64,000 nucleotides of DNA from Albugo candida (GCA_905220665.1 CAJNAR010000180.1:62001-126000), one strand, 5' to 3'. Counted from the first letter of the stretch, positions 47,846 through 60,880 are shown. Notes: generated from the sequence alone by a model not told the origin. Made by a program: numbers and translations.

Positions 47846-48166
47846 GTGACCAAAGCTCAAATACCCAGACTGCAACCAAGTCAACACACAATCGCCGTCG
47901 TTAGTTCCTCCCTTCCAAGCTCGATATCGTTCTCGTTAGCTTTTGTGCTGCAATATCGTTCTCTCTTGGGGCTTAGTGCTTTTTTTAAACTGCGATCACC
48001 GAATCCTCAACACGAACATCGGTATATGAGCGCGTATGGTGCAGACCTGACCTTGAAACTGACAGGGGCTCTCATTGTTTATCTATTCACGTATTGGATG
48101 GTCCCCTTTTTAAATTTCTTGGTGGATGTACCTCAAAAAGTAAAGGCAGAGCTTCAGCTTTTGTAA
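47846..48166 (+). CDS. Hypothetical membrane-like protein, 106 codons
   Basis: ATG is not used; the first codon of the frame is an alternative start. The frame contains two hydrophobic segments, SLAFVLQYRSLLGLSAFF and LTGALIVYLFTYWMVPFLNF. A charged tail (VPQKVKAELQLL) follows. It could be a small membrane protein, a fragment of one, or chance. No relatives are recognised. Confidence 0.25.
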   Translation: MTKAQIPRLQPSQHTIAVVSSSLPSSISFSLAFVLQYRSLLGLSAFFKLRSPNPQHEHRYMSAYGADLTLKLTGALIVYLFTYWMVPFLNFLVDVPQKVKAELQLL

Positions 48167-48205
48167 AGAACGAGATGTCTTGCGCAAAGACAAGTCTTCC
48201 GGTAA

Positions 48206-48445
48206 TTGACGCACGTAGAAAAGATCCATATACTGCATTCATCTAGTCTATTTGAACATCTAGAAAGAATAGCACTACCCCCAGGACTTCCAAGCGCTGC
48301 GAATGAATCGCGTCTATTTGAACATCTAGAAAGAATAGCACTACCCCCAGGACTTCCAAGCGCTGCGAATGAATCGCGGGCCTATCATCCCGAGAAGTGT
48401 TCAATTTACAACCGAGACGGCTGGTTCATGCATCATACCTATTGA
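48206..48445 (+). CDS. Hypothetical protein with duplicated 22-residue unit
   Basis: The 80-codon frame (TTG start) contains two identical in-frame copies of a 22-residue segment that begins LFEHLERIALPPGLP and ends SAANESR. It continues AYHPEKCSIYNRDGWFMHHT. A next frame at 48446-48691 contains ENQMEFVKDKVEYTDAYSQA. The family is unknown. Confidence 0.35.
   Translation: MTHVEKIHILHSSSLFEHLERIALPPGLPSAANESRLFEHLERIALPPGLPSAANESRAYHPEKCSIYNRDGWFMHHTY
48247..48378 (+). repeat. Perfect 66-bp in-frame tandem duplication
   Basis: Copies at 48247-48312 and 48313-48378 are identical at every base. A length of 66 bp preserves the reading frame, adding exactly 22 codons. Confidence 0.95.
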
Positions 48446-48691
48446 GTGCCAAGCCGTACACTACACCTAGCACTTTGTTCTGGAGCTGACAGACAATGCC
48501 GTCGACAACTTTATCAGTTGAATTTATCCACGATATGCAACTTTATCATCACAGAGAACCAGATGGAATTCGTTAAGGATAAGGTCGAATACACTGACGC
48601 ATACAGCCAGGCGTTGTGTGCGGACCGCTTAACAAAGATGCCGGAACTGTTGCATCGAGAACAAAGCAAATCAGCTTCACTTGCCTCATAG

Positions 48692-50411
48692 AAGTACCAT
48701 TCGTCCTAACTGATGATGAAGAATACCACTGCAATTCTCAAAAGTACCTCTCGAAGGTTATCGCGATTGATACACGGCTTGTTGTTACACTTCATTTGAG
48801 TATCAACGACTCGATGTTTCAACATTTGATTGTGCAGTTCCCAGCCCATTCAGAAGTCCTATGATTCATCATACAGGTAAATGTTATGCTTTCAAGCTCT
48901 CCTAAACTCATCAATGCAGTTGAAGGCATAGAATCAACGGGTTTTAAGATCCCTTCCAGGTCCTTTTTGGACATACCGTGACGTTTTAATGAAGTCCTTG
49001 AAATCACATAGAAGTCCACAAGTGAGTCTCTCGCGATCAATATTGTCGGAATTTTCCTGTCAGAGGCATGTGGAAGCTCCTTTCCGCTCCGCACCCGGAC
49101 AATCCTTCATTTGAAGCGTGAAGCTCTCTGCGTTCCCAATGCTTACGACGATGTAACCTGCAGCCTCCTTAAGTAATCAATGGACGCACTTTAAGTGCTG
49201 AGACACGAGGCTGAATGGTTGTAATGTCGGCTGTATCGTGCTACAGTGAAGCGAGTCTATCTCACACTATAATGTCAGCTTTCTCGTATCGGAACATATG
49301 TTCGCTTTAGATTGGAAACTTCAAGGCCATACACACAGCCAGGTGTTAGTTCTCTTTGCAGCAAAGGAAAAGTCTTGGGGAATAAAAAAAGAACATCTGC
49401 AGAATCTCGTTGTTTAGCTGTTAAGATCAGCTCCCCAAAGAGCTCCTTCAAAAGAGCTAGGCTTGACGCACTCTATAAAGTGTTTATATGGATTCCGTGC
49501 TTTCTGTCGATTCTCCAGATGAGACACTGCTACAGTTCGCCAGAAGATCAGTAGATGGGATACATCTTCAGTGAAAGTCAAACGAGCGGCACCTTACGTT
49601 CACAATGAGATTGCCGTTTTGTTACAAAGTTTTGGCCCAAGTACAACTAATTTACTTGCAATCGTAAAGAAAGCATTTATGATCCGACCGAACAGAGGCA
49701 TGAATAAATTCCTCATCAAACGGCCGAATTGGGGACAAGGACGCTCTCAAAGAACAGGAGCATCAACTCCCTCTATTTTGGTCGGCTCACGTTTTGTTCA
49801 ATTTAAATCTATTGCAAGGGACTTTTCTAAGGAAATGGCTTCATTGTATATTTTATTATCTCCAATAGTGTCATCAATCCGATGCATTTCAAAGCTTTCC
49901 TTGTAACGTTGGAGGCTTCTTGATTATCATTTGTAGAAGAATCCTTTGAGATTGGCTAAATTTTGAAAGGCGTTAGTGCTCGGAAAGCCGTGGATGCGAC
50001 AAAGAAGCTCTCCCCTGGAACGACAAGAGTGGAATTCAGAGTCTTTTATAAATAAAGTTCGCTTTGTGCGCCCAAGCATTGAAACGGAGAAAGACCCGAT
50101 AGCTTTACCATTCCAAGTTGAATGCTATCTTAATCTACTGTTTCTTGAGAATTTGAAATCGTCAGTAGCATTGGAAGCTCTGACTTCGTGATCTCGCTCA
50201 AGCATCTGTGATGCTCGTGAAGCAGCGATGCCTACAGACCTTCGAAATTTGAATCCCGACAGTCCCGTTATCTTCAGCATCTTTTGAACTCTTACTCTCT
50301 CACAGTTTAGACAGCTCGTTGAGTTTTCTGGAATAGGTGGAAGCACAAGACGTGAACTTCACAGACATCAGAGCATTGGCTTCCAGGAAAGAATGTTTGA
50401 TCCATAAAGTT
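48692..50411. other. Region with unrecognised fragments
   Basis: Open plus frames at 49312-49554 (80 codons) and 49571-49906 (111 codons) carry basic segments such as RPNRGMNKFLIKRPNWGQGR. 49976-50191 (+) is opposed by 50125-50346 (-). Nothing is recognised. Confidence 0.25.
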
Positions 50412-51329
50412 CTAAGCTAATTCTACTGACTCAAGTCGAACGTATCGGATCGAAAGACAGCGTATATTAAGACTTCCATCAAGCGCTTCTTTAAGGAATT
50501 TTTCAAGCGTCATGAATTGGTTTGAACAAAGACTACAACGTTTTACATCATATGAGTTTCTGAATTCAATCACGGCTTTATATTTATACCGTGCTCGACA
50601 TTGCTTTGGTCGCTCAAAAGAGATAGTTTGAAAGAGAGCCCTGTACTGCATCTCCATAGCCGGAGCCTCCGTCCTCGCAAACAGTATGTCGCAAATGGTA
50701 TGGTTGACGTCTTTTTTGGAGCCCTCGTGACATATATCGCTAAACTCGATGTAATCCTCAAACCCTTTCATGAAGTTTTGCGGCGTTCCTGAGACGCCAT
50801 CGATTCATCATGTCTGTCAGCATCTCACGAGCACGAATACCGAAATCTGTTATCTTACTAACATTGCTCGGTTCTGATAAACCGGTTCTTGATTTCTTTC
50901 AAAGAGCTTGAGACAATCCAAAATGCCCTCGGGTCTCCAGATTAATTTGGCTGCCAATATCGACCAGTAAACGTATTTGAAGCCCAACTGCCGATCTCTT
51001 TTCTTTGGCCGCATGCGATGAAACCGAATCACATATCTTTGAAAGGTTGAATGAGCTATTTCGCTCTACTGAAGCGAATTTTCCGCTGGGCCTTGGCGTC
51101 ATTTCGACATGGATACCAGAGAAATTGAGAAAGTTTTACCGCTTTTAACATTGCAACAGCTATTATTTATATAGAGCAATATTGATGGACCAAGCTGCTG
51201 CGTCGACTTTATGAAGAGCGAATCGGTGCAAGTAGATGATCCTCCGAGACTGTTGGCTGCACTCAGCTGTAACAAACGTATCCTCAAACACCAGAACGGA
51301 CGTATGTTATGCACCATGACATCCTTCAT
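50412..51329 (-). other. Hypothetical gene fragments
   Basis: Minus frames 51099-51329, 50850-51032 and 50412-50771 run in order on one strand. The last (119 codons) is the most credible, with FSDICHEGSKKDVNHTICDI and YDVKRCSLCSNQFMTLEKFL. Its CSLC is an isolated CxxC pair without a visible partner. No family is recognised. Confidence 0.3.
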
Positions 51330-51382
51330 TCGTATCGTAATTTGGGCCCCATCACGAATCCAAAGTCGACCGGAGTAGATTT

Positions 51383-51643
51383 TTGAAGGTTACGATTAAG
51401 CTATTCAAATTTGAACTGGGAACTATGAGAATTTCGTTTGTTTGCTTGGATGACGATGACGGAAGTCTTTTGGACGGGGATGTCTCCGTCTTTCTGACAC
51501 GAGTTTTTGGCATTCCATCACTTTATTCGCATTATTTGACATCGTCTCCGTGCAATACTCAAAAGGTACCAACGAGAAAGACCTCGCGGGTCTCGAGGAG
51601 CAATTCTAAACCGATGTACTCAATAGCCGGAAGATTTATATGA
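51383..51643 (+). CDS. Hypothetical protein fragment, 86 codons
   Basis: ATG is not used at the listed start. The frame reads LFKFELGTMRISFVCLDDDD, then GDVSVFLTRVFGIPSLYSHY, and a basic C-terminus. No antisense frame of comparable length covers it. Not recognised. Confidence 0.3.
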   Translation: MKVTIKLFKFELGTMRISFVCLDDDDGSLLDGDVSVFLTRVFGIPSLYSHYLTSSPCNTQKVPTRKTSRVSRSNSKPMYSIAGRFI

Positions 51644-53205
51644 GGCTATAACTGGCAAACTACCGTGAGCTTTATCAAGCGATCAAGCAAGACCCGGTAT
51701 TTGTCCAATGTGTTAATATTTGATTTTAAGCTCTTGTTCCCTCTTCAAGTGCGTTATCAACTTGAGAATAGAGTAGTGCTAAAATGGTGGATTTTTTCAA
51801 TGCAAGATATGATATTCATTATTGATATGATATCCTAAAGTTTCGGGAAATTAAGTCCGTTATGTGCACTCATCAAAGCGCAATAATATTCAAAAGTTCG
51901 ATGACGTTGGTATGTAGAGGTCGCCGTTGGTTCTCGAGTCCGATTGGCAAACAATAGTTTATCTGTTCATTGAACGAATGATGAAATCATACGAAACAAA
52001 GAGGGGATACTCGAATTAGAGAAAATGTTGAATAAAGTACCTCGAAGAAAGTTTTAAAATGATACCAGTGAGTGGAATCCAGAGATGCAACCTGGTCCGA
52101 GCAAAAAAATTCTACAGTTTTTGGAAATATTTTCAATGAATGAATAATCAATTTGTAAGGTATCTACCTGTTCAAAGGAGGCGATGAGGATGCTGATGTT
52201 CTGTCAGAGCTGCTTGTATACGTTATGCTAGAAGAGAAACCAAAAATGTTGAAAGGGGAAGGTATCTCACTCGATGATGAATGAGTGGAACTAGCTTAAG
52301 AACGAGATCGCTGAGTTACCGATAGGGGAACACGGAGCATGAGGACGAATCGTGCAAGGAAGAAGATCTAGATTCTAACACGAGCATTCATATGCATCGC
52401 AAGAATAGTATACACATGAGAAGAAAAAGGCTTCAATCGAACCGAACTTGAAATTGCTCAGTCTCGATCAAATCCATTAAAGTGGTAGAATTAGGAATAT
52501 TTGTTTGACTTGTTGGTCTTCTTTTTCTTCTTATTATTAGAGTATAAGTCTAGTCTAAATGGCGTATGATTGATTACAAATACAGGAATTGGACAAAAGC
52601 GCGTCAAACAGTAGACGAGAAGCGAGACGGAACGCTCGATGAAACTTTTCGATATTCTCCGAGATCAGTTAAGGAGGAATGGAGAGTGGGTGATTTCTTT
52701 TATTCAAACGTGCCTTACTTTAAACCCAGCGTATAAGAGATGACCACGAATTTGGTGACGAACAAGAATATAATCGAAAGGCTCAGAAAGCATACCTCCG
52801 CACCTCCACATTGATACATTCACTTTAGGCCATGATGAGACAAGAAAGAGATTTGTCAAAGATAGAAACGGTAATGCGAGAAGTGAAGAAGTAAGAAATC
52901 GTTAACGCTGTCGATAGATCCATGAGGCTCTGCATGAGCAGTCGAATCGAAAGAAGTTGAACGCCTCCTCAAGTAAGATGTAAATGCCGCAGAGCTCTAG
53001 AAGGTATTTTCAGCATTTTACACGGCTCTTTTGGATCAGAAAAGTGGTTTGTACGCCAGAAACTTTGTCTGATAGATGCGAACGAAAAGTGGTATTTCAC
53101 AAAAGCACTTATAACGGGTATAAACATGTGAACGGGTCCGCGTGGTTACGCAAATAAAAGGAGGAATCAATCTATTGGATGACAGTTATGCTCAAAGTCA
53201 GACTG
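51644..53205. other. Decayed, possibly coiled-coil coding stretch
   Basis: There is no long open frame in over 1.5 kb, but scattered plus-strand peptides are acidic and helical, e.g. LFKGGDEDADVLSELLVYVM (52.17 kb) and MKLFDILRDQLRRNGEWV (52.64 kb). The sequence is purine-rich on the plus strand. This is consistent with a broken coiled-coil gene but does not identify it. Confidence 0.25.
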
Positions 53206-54330
53206 ATCTCAAAGAAGCCTGAAGGTTTCAGGAACAATGCTTCTGTTCGAAAAGATCTTGACGGGTCCATAGAATTTACAGGCCTGCAAATCCACGAGAA
53301 AAAGATGAAGATGTGTCAATGACATCACCGACTCGTTCCCTGCTTGAGGAACTTGCAAATGCTTTCCGTATCTTGGCAGCCCGCTTAACAGGATAGATAA
53401 AATACAGCCTGCAGCAATCGACAAAACAGCTGAAAAGAGATATTATTTCTATCACTTCAGTTATGGAACGCATGGACAGATGAGAAAAAAACGCCGCAAA
53501 TACTGCAAAATTACTATCAACAACAAAAGGAAGCACTTATCAAGAAAAAAATAGAGCCTATAGAGCAACTTGTAAGTTCTATGACGGATGATTACAAGCA
53601 AACTCTGGAGCATCATAACAATTACTTTGCCGAGCTAAATACCATCATAACCCAACGATAAGAAGTGGAAGTGGCATGGAAACTAATTTGATGAAAGAGG
53701 TATACTATGAGCGAGCATGCAGTGGATTTGCAGGCAATTTTGGAATTGGTGAGGAGGAAGTGGCTGGTTGATAAGTTTTTGAGTGGCTGGAGAAAGCCTA
53801 CCAAGCATATATTCGATAATATCACCTTTGCTTGAAAACAAGTCGGATTGACCGAATGCAATTCAAAAGTATCAGAAACGAACTTTAAAAATGGACACTG
53901 AGAAAGATGCACTCTCCAATATCCAGCATTGAAATCAGCTCGAAAAAACTTTCAAAATGCAAATCTGTATTGTCGAACTTCCAACACCGTGGTTCTAGAG
54001 TCTCTAGTCAGCGCGGTGATACTGGCTCGGAAGCGAGACCCCAGGGTGAAAAATTGATGGGACAGCTTATCGCAATGCATCAGAAAGTATCTGGTACGGA
54101 TCAAAAAGTCATGTTTATTGATTCTAAACATTGTCTGCGACAACCGTGCAAGTATCACGTAAAGAATGGACTTCGAGATCAATTCGCTAAATCGGTCAAC
54201 AGGTAAGCGGAATCGGTCTGGGTGTATTATTCTCGCGGATGATGTCGCTGTGAAAGCAGCACGTCCTCTTGCCACAAATGCATTGAAGGAAAATACTGCA
54301 TCACAAATAGGGCCTTCTCTCGAGCTGAAT
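53206..54330 (+). pseudogene. Possible coiled-coil gene remnant
   Basis: Plus-strand pieces in different frames read EALIKKKIEPIEQLVSSMTD and TLEHHNNYFAELNTII (53.53-53.65 kb), then the frame 53907-54206 (99 codons), which contains KLMGQLIAMHQKVSGTDQKV and ends beside a donor-like CAACAGGTAAGC. Minus frames over the same region are probably shadows. Likely continuous with the decayed stretch upstream. No family is recognised. Confidence 0.25.
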
Positions 54331-56400
54331 CAGAAGGCGTAACTAAAGAACGCAGAAAAATTGTTATCCTCTTATTCTACCTCAAACAAATTATTTAGAT
54401 AGCATAGAATTGTTCTGCTTAGCAGCGTCTGAGAAACTCAATTACTTAGTTAAAACAGAAGAGTACTTTTATTAAAATTTGCGTCGTCTCGTAATTCTAA
54501 AGCTTTGCGCAGTCAGCTATATGAAATCAAACGATATGGTTTTTGTAACTCTTCCTCCGGCGGTTTGTCGCAGTTCGATAGCGTGATATTTTACAATTCG
54601 GTTACCCTCGTACGACATTGGTTCAACACTTCGTTCTCATCGTCGGAGAAAATCACATGGCGATGCTCAAGCTCGCGACAGCGTTATTGTTACGGTGCCG
54701 TTCGTAATTGGTCATGGTTTGTATACTTCAAATAAGCAAGTCACAAGTATCACACGTTTGAGTAGGTATTTTTAGTCGGCACTATCTTATCTACAGCAGA
54801 CGTGACATAGCGTACAGAAGCTGGACGTCGAACTAAATTATTAGCTTTATCCGATTAAAACATGTACAATAAATACACAAATGCTTTCTCATGCGTCTAA
54901 TCTAGTCACATTACTCTATATAGGCGCATTGTACTCTTCTTTTTTGACTTATAGCTTCAATTGACTTCTATACTTCAGATCATGTGTATAATTTTCGATC
55001 AGCTAGTTGATATCACTTCATCTCACTGAATCCTAGCTATTCTGGTCGGTAAAAGCACTTCCTATCTTCTAGAATACATTCGATAAATCATCAGAGCACA
55101 AGCGCCACCTTCGTACCACCTCCATGTATTAAGGTATATGATGGCGACCAATGAAATTCCTTCGATGTAACTTTAGTAGAATGAGGACTCCAGACGGCTT
55201 TCTCTTCAGACACGCGCTACACAATGAGCACCATGCATGGTGGTTTCGCGAAATGCTGTCATCTCAACTGGGTGTATGACGCTTCACGCATCCCAAAATG
55301 GAGATTTGATTCAATATACCACTCCTCAAGCTCGCAGCTAACCGGAAAAGTGACCTTCAACCTTCAGAAATCGCTCATTTGCTGCTTTAAGGCCTTACTA
55401 CTGAACCTTAAGACCAGCGCATCCTCGGAACCGTAAACTTGTCACGTACAGTTTCCTCAATTTCAAATCTTGTGAGAATTTATCGCTCGTTTGCACACGA
55501 GAGAGTCTTTGACACGCATCAAAAGTCAACGGGAGAATAGCGCTCCATTTCGGTCGTTTTTACTACGCCCATTACAAAACAAAGGACGTGGGGCATTTGT
55601 GGGTTCAGTGCCATTCGCGATATAATCGTAATCAACTAGAAAGTAACGTCTTCGAGTCGCTCAGTAAATCACAACGACGATCTCGGAAGTGAGACAGCAA
55701 TGCTTTTGGCCACATGTATCAGAGTAGAATTGCCGTCCGAATCGGTAGAACATGACTCCTAATTGGCTCGAATGTATGAGGTCTCGTTAAAGTACAAAAT
55801 CGATCCGAACCAGCACCGTTTATCATATCTTATCAGCCTCGACGGGTTGAATAAAAGCGGATTCATCACAAAATAGCAAGAACCAAGTTCTATTTCTTCC
55901 GCTTCCGACATTGATCGTTTTCATGAAAAATGGTGGCTACTCATACGCCGAATTCGTTGTCTTGCTTGTGCTGCCGCCGGTTTGGATCTGAGATGGACTT
56001 CACGAAATACGATTACATCATTTACGATACTGAAATTAGAGCCGCAGTTCTCAATTCCGACACTTATTTCTCCACCACATCTAGACGAATGGATCACTGC
56101 GAAAATCGCTGCTCACACGCAAAGAATCGGGGAGTGATCACATTCAGCGGCAATGCAGCTTCGTGGCCACTATGAATCGACTTCCTTATTGATTTGTGTG
56201 TTGGAAGATCTCCTTTCACGAACACACTCAATTTTCATGACAGAAGGCTTTCTCGTCTGTACGGAATTCAAGTATCAAATAGAGATTGCATGACGCCGAA
56301 TTAGTGACATCTATCAATCGATAGGGAACGCGTTTGCGATCACGACGACACTGAAAAAGAAAACTGCACTTATTCTTTTGCGTAAGGAGCATCGGTTATA
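54331..56400. other. Region with unrecognised fragments
   Basis: Plus frames 54505-54735, 55224-55436 and 55930-56175 are each under 85 codons. The alternative frame near 54.55 kb reads YDIGSTLRSHRRRKSHGDAQ, which could equally be coding. No motifs are recognised; no repeats or RNA genes are seen. Confidence 0.25.
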
Positions 56401-56472
56401 AAATATATCATTTCATGCCGTCGCTTTTTTCACATTTACTACAGCTGCAAATCGATTGAATACCAATGTAGG

Positions 56473-58096
56473 TTGAAATCTCAGAGCTACGCACTAATCG
56501 TCGAGAACAGTACGCAATGTTTAAATTCTGATGAAGCAAAAGCGCAACGATGGGGTCTCCGTATGGAAGAAAGCCAGGAAATCGTACTGGATGTCGGTGC
56601 CATCTCATCGGATGAAGCGTACGCAGTGGCTTCGGAATCAATTGCTGAGCGTTTGAAGGCAATTGACGGGAAAAGAAAATTCTTTGACAATCGGTGTAAT
56701 TGGGATAGTTTCAAAAGCGGTCGGATTCAATGACTACAAATACCGTGTGCGTTTGGTCTCTTACGCATTACCGCTTCTTTTCTTTGTCCATCAATCTCTT
56801 CTTTTCGCAACTTGCACGACCGTTGGTAGCTTCTGGAATCAGTCATCCGTTCATCTGTGCATCTTTTTTGCAAACATTACAAAGCACACCTGCAAACGTC
56901 TTACATAGAAGAAACCAATTCTCCGGTAATCATTTGATTCTTTGGATGAGATTTCTGCCACCTTACCCCATGCAAGCGCGGATATCCGAGGAGCAACATT
57001 CGACGCGCTTCCAAGCTGTCTAAAGTGGACAATCATGCCATCGGAAGCAGAATGGACGATCCTGAAGTCGTTTTCATCGCATAGCTCTAACGTAATTTCT
57101 CAATCCGACCGAATAAATGCATTGATCGGATTGAAATCGATCTGACTCCGTGTCCGCAAGGCTGTGAGGATCAACGAATAGTGTTTTCGCATGGCTCAAA
57201 GGCAAATAGCGCCAGCATCAGATTTTCGAAGATGGTTCCGTCGGTATATCATTGATTCCATTGCGGTCGGATCCGTTTCAACAGTAACAATTTTACGACT
57301 CCAAATGCTTTCATTTTGCTCCGAAATGATTCAATCGACCTCTCCTTAATTGAAACCACTCATGTCATCTCATACAACACTCAATCTGTTACATCTCCTG
57401 TCGAGCTCCTGGGATACCATTTGATCGTTATCATAGAATCTCTCTTGAAATGATTCCATTCAACTCGGAACGATGGCATGCGGATACTCCAACTGATTAC
57501 CAGTGATTGGAAGGCGAGTGTGATGTAGGCGCTTTGAAAAACTTTTCGTATAAGAGAGGAAGAATATCAGCGTCGGCCGTCAAAGTGATTGAACATGAAA
57601 TGAATTTCAATGCGCTGCATATGGGGACATCCGATTTCGTGTTGCGTCCAATTCAATGCTGACAGAGTTACTCGCTTTGAGTTTAGATCCGTGGGGAAAT
57701 GTGATGGTGGACCAGACATCCGTTAGATTCCTTCACGGCCATCACCTGGCTCTGCAGTATCATATGGAGACAAGTTTTACACTGAAGACAATTGCGGTAC
57801 CAAAATTCAGGCAAAACGTTTAAATTGCGTTCAACATTCGATTAAATACTTAAGTGCCGTTAGCAATTTAGAGAACGACAGCCAAAATGAAATTATTTGC
57901 ATTGTTGGTCAGATTACGGCTACTATCGCGTTCCTCAGTGAGGAGGTCATTGTGGGTTTTTATATTTTAGAGGAGGAAGAAGTCGGATTACAGGAGGGTT
58001 TGGTAGGCAGAAGCGATCTAGTAGTGATTCGTGTGCTTATGAAACGATTCCCACTTTCAGATCTCTTGGTACCGTATGGGGTTTCAAGACCGTGAG
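56473..58096 (+). pseudogene. Unknown gene remnant
   Basis: Protein-like plus frames occur in order. 56473-56733 contains AISSDEAYAVASESIAERLK; 56942-57145 contains LKWTIMPSEAEWTILKSFSS and SDRINALIGL. Later pieces are DFRRWFRRYIIDSIAVGSVS (57.22 kb), MNFNALHMGTSDFVLRPIQC (57.6 kb) and an 84-codon open stretch from 57842 (IVGQITATIAFLSEEVIVGF). The minus frame 56487-56714 is antisense. Shared strand and order suggest one large gene broken by stops or introns. I cannot name it. Confidence 0.35.
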
Positions 58097-59560
58097 GTTT
58101 TCGGATCACTTACTAATGCAAACTCTGCTCAAACCGAAACACCAGGAAAGTATTGCGAGTTTATTTCTGAGTTTTTGAGGTATTTTCTCGTCGGCTCTCA
58201 CTTTCGAACGAGTCGGAAGGGCATATCGAGAAATTGTAATCTCAATGTATCGATTTTTTACGCGTAGAGCGGCGCAACAGAGAAGCAAAGCACCTTTCGC
58301 GTGTTGTCTAATATCTATTGCATGTCGCATCCCTTCACGCCCATGGAATTGCACAAGTCGTTTCAAACACTATGCGCTCAATTTGTTGATATTAATTTGT
58401 CAGAACCCTGTCCTTGCTGATGATACGCGCGCTTAAATAATGTCAATTTTTTAGGAGGTTATCGAAAGGTTTCGGTGTGGCGATTTGGGCGCTTTGTAAT
58501 TCTTCAATGATGCTGTACTCAGCAAGCTATTGGCGTTAAGCTAATTGCCGATTTTGCACGAAATGAAAGAATACTGTGTAGCACACTGTTTTTTTAGGGT
58601 GCCCTGAATTTCAGCAGTTTTTTTACGAGCGCTTTGATGGTGTTGATGAAGCAAAATCTTCAACAATTCACTCATTTCGTATGGTGTTCTACGTGGGCAG
58701 GAAGCAAAGGAAGACGACGAAACACGTGGTACACACCATACCGACTATAATGTGGTTGCACCAGCTGCATGAATAATATTTTATGCCAATAGCCGCTGCA
58801 GCTTGAAAATGAGAAGGAATTCAATGCCAAAGAAATGCCAGCTCTGCCCGCGCGACACAATGAACACTTGCAGGGTAACAATACGATCCATGGTATACTT
58901 CTACAGATGTCGCATTTGTTACCTCGTACGAGTACTCAATCGGCTGAATGTACTGTAGAGAATAAAACAGAGGACGGCAACTATGGGAACAGCGCTTTAG
59001 CCTGTGATTTCGTATTGGAAGGATTCAACTTTGTGTTTCAGTATTGTGAGTCAGGAATACGGTACTGGATCGGGTACTGTTGCACATTGGGACGATGACA
59101 GTACGAAAGACGATATAGCGACTTAGATACGCGGCAAGTATTACGATCAGTCGTACCATCTATGTATTGATGTAGCACGACAAAAGTCCCGGGTCATACG
59201 AACGGATTCCACCAGTCGTTCAACTTTATTTCCTGACAGATTCGGATCCACACTCGTTTTTAAAAATCGTTCAAAGCCAATACTTGGAAATAAGGGAAAC
59301 CGTTATGCGTTAGGTACAAAACCTTATCAGTCGACAGCCACTAAAAGACTTTTTGAAGCAGCTTTTGACGCTTTCTCATCGCTTTGGGAGTATGAAACAC
59401 AACAACGTCGAGGTTCGACTTTTGGATATTGGCTATGAATGCTGTACACTCAGGATGGATGTAAAGTTGGACAAGCCAAGTCGACTTTTGATTCTTCGAA
59501 TGAAATTTCAAGTTTATAATATCATGAAAATAGTATAAATGTAAAAACCCGCTGTACTTT
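58097..59560. other. Region without recognisable gene
   Basis: Short opposed frames only (58106-58366 -, 58835-59098 +, 59341-59601 -). None has a recognised motif. Confidence 0.3.
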
Positions 59561-59563
59561 TCT

Positions 59564-60000
59564 TTGGTACTAGCGGTTGGTGTAGAGTCCAGCAGGCTCA
59601 AACGATCTCTCCACTTTCACTCTCTTTGGACAGCGGAATCCGTTTTTATTACGAAAGACTACCCGAAAACGAATGTTACGCAATTCAATTCGCCACAGAA
59701 ACCTACTTCTACAGCGAATTCAGTGGCGCACATCAGAACAGCAAACAACCCCGCTTCGCGAGCCCATCCAACTTTAGTGGATTCCAGGCTCATTGTTTCC
59801 AGCAGGCAATGCTTATGCAGCAACAGTCGGTGTTACTTATTTGAATCCAATATCTGTAGCAGATCTGCTATAAGGAATGCCTCAAGAGCTTCAAATATAC
59901 CGACGGTATCACGAGATGTAGCGAGGACGCATTTATCTCAACAAACGCATGCTACTGCTCACACTTGTTGCCCTCTGCGGTAGTCGTCCCTCCGCATTAA
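59564..60000 (+). CDS. Hypothetical frames, unresolved
   Basis: Two plus frames overlap. 59564-59983 (139 codons) is Ser/Thr/Ala-rich with several cysteines. 59626-59844 (72 codons, ATG) reads FYYERLPENECYAIQFATET and a glutamine-rich end (FQQAMLMQQQS), and looks the more natural of the two. A third frame continues KECLKSFKYTDGITRCSEDA. Frame changes within one decayed gene are likely. Not recognised. Confidence 0.3.
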
Positions 60001-60365
60001 CATCACTTTCTTGGTCGTAGAAATCAATTTCTAATTGCGCAGACCCCAAGTACAATGTTAGCCTAAATAAAAATTGGATTTGAGCTAGTGCTGGAAGAAA
60101 ATACATGTACCATAGAAAAGATCAAATGCTTGCGCGAACGCTTTGTCGTTCTTTCTTCTCGCCATCTAAGCTGTTCACGAAAACGTTTCTTTCTTGGCAC
60201 CGAATTGCTGGCAGGAAGCGCCTGTATCTGTAACTACACACCGGAAATCAGATACAAAATCGCATCCCAGAATACTCACGCAATGGGCAGATGAAATGGG
60301 CCTCTGAAATTTGCGCTAAGTCAGGTTTTGTGATGCAATGGTATCTAAAGTAATAGGATATGCTA

Positions 60366-60880
60366 TCGCTATATACACAAAGAGGCATATGTCATAATGG
60401 AGTGAATATCGTGTAGTTTGTAAGGATGCGAAATGTATCATAATTAAAAGAAGTAGCATTTTAAACATTGCGTGGGAGCGTATGAAAGAGTCACATATTT
60501 ATAAAGTGAGAAAGGTACTCTCTCAGAATATGAAGTATAGTATTTAAAATATATGAAGGCATTTGCTATATTGGAGTAAATATAAAGTTTAGTATGTAGA
60601 AGTGCCAGCGATTAAGAACGTACTATGGTAAAAAGTAGTAGCATTATAGCCATTGAGTTACAGTTTATAAAGGAAGCATTCATGTACAAAGCGAGGTACG
60701 CTATCAGAATATGTAGTCTAGTGTTATAAACATGATTAAGACCAAATTATATGAAAAGTAGTAGCATTATAAACATTGAGGGGAAGCGTAAGAAGGAGGC
60801 ATCCGTATATAAAGTATGTAAGGTATGGTTTCTGACAGACAGTCTTAAATTATAAAACATCGAAGAGAAGCGTGCGTAGA
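60366..60880 (+). repeat. Diverged AT-rich tandem repeat
   Basis: A block like AAGTAGTAGCATTATAAACA followed by TTGAGxGGAAGCGT and GCATCCGTATATAAAGTxxG recurs with anchors near 60448, 60634, 60753 and 60853, plus a weaker unit near 60.37 kb. Spacing shortens from about 180 to about 100 bp. It is non-coding. Confidence 0.6.
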
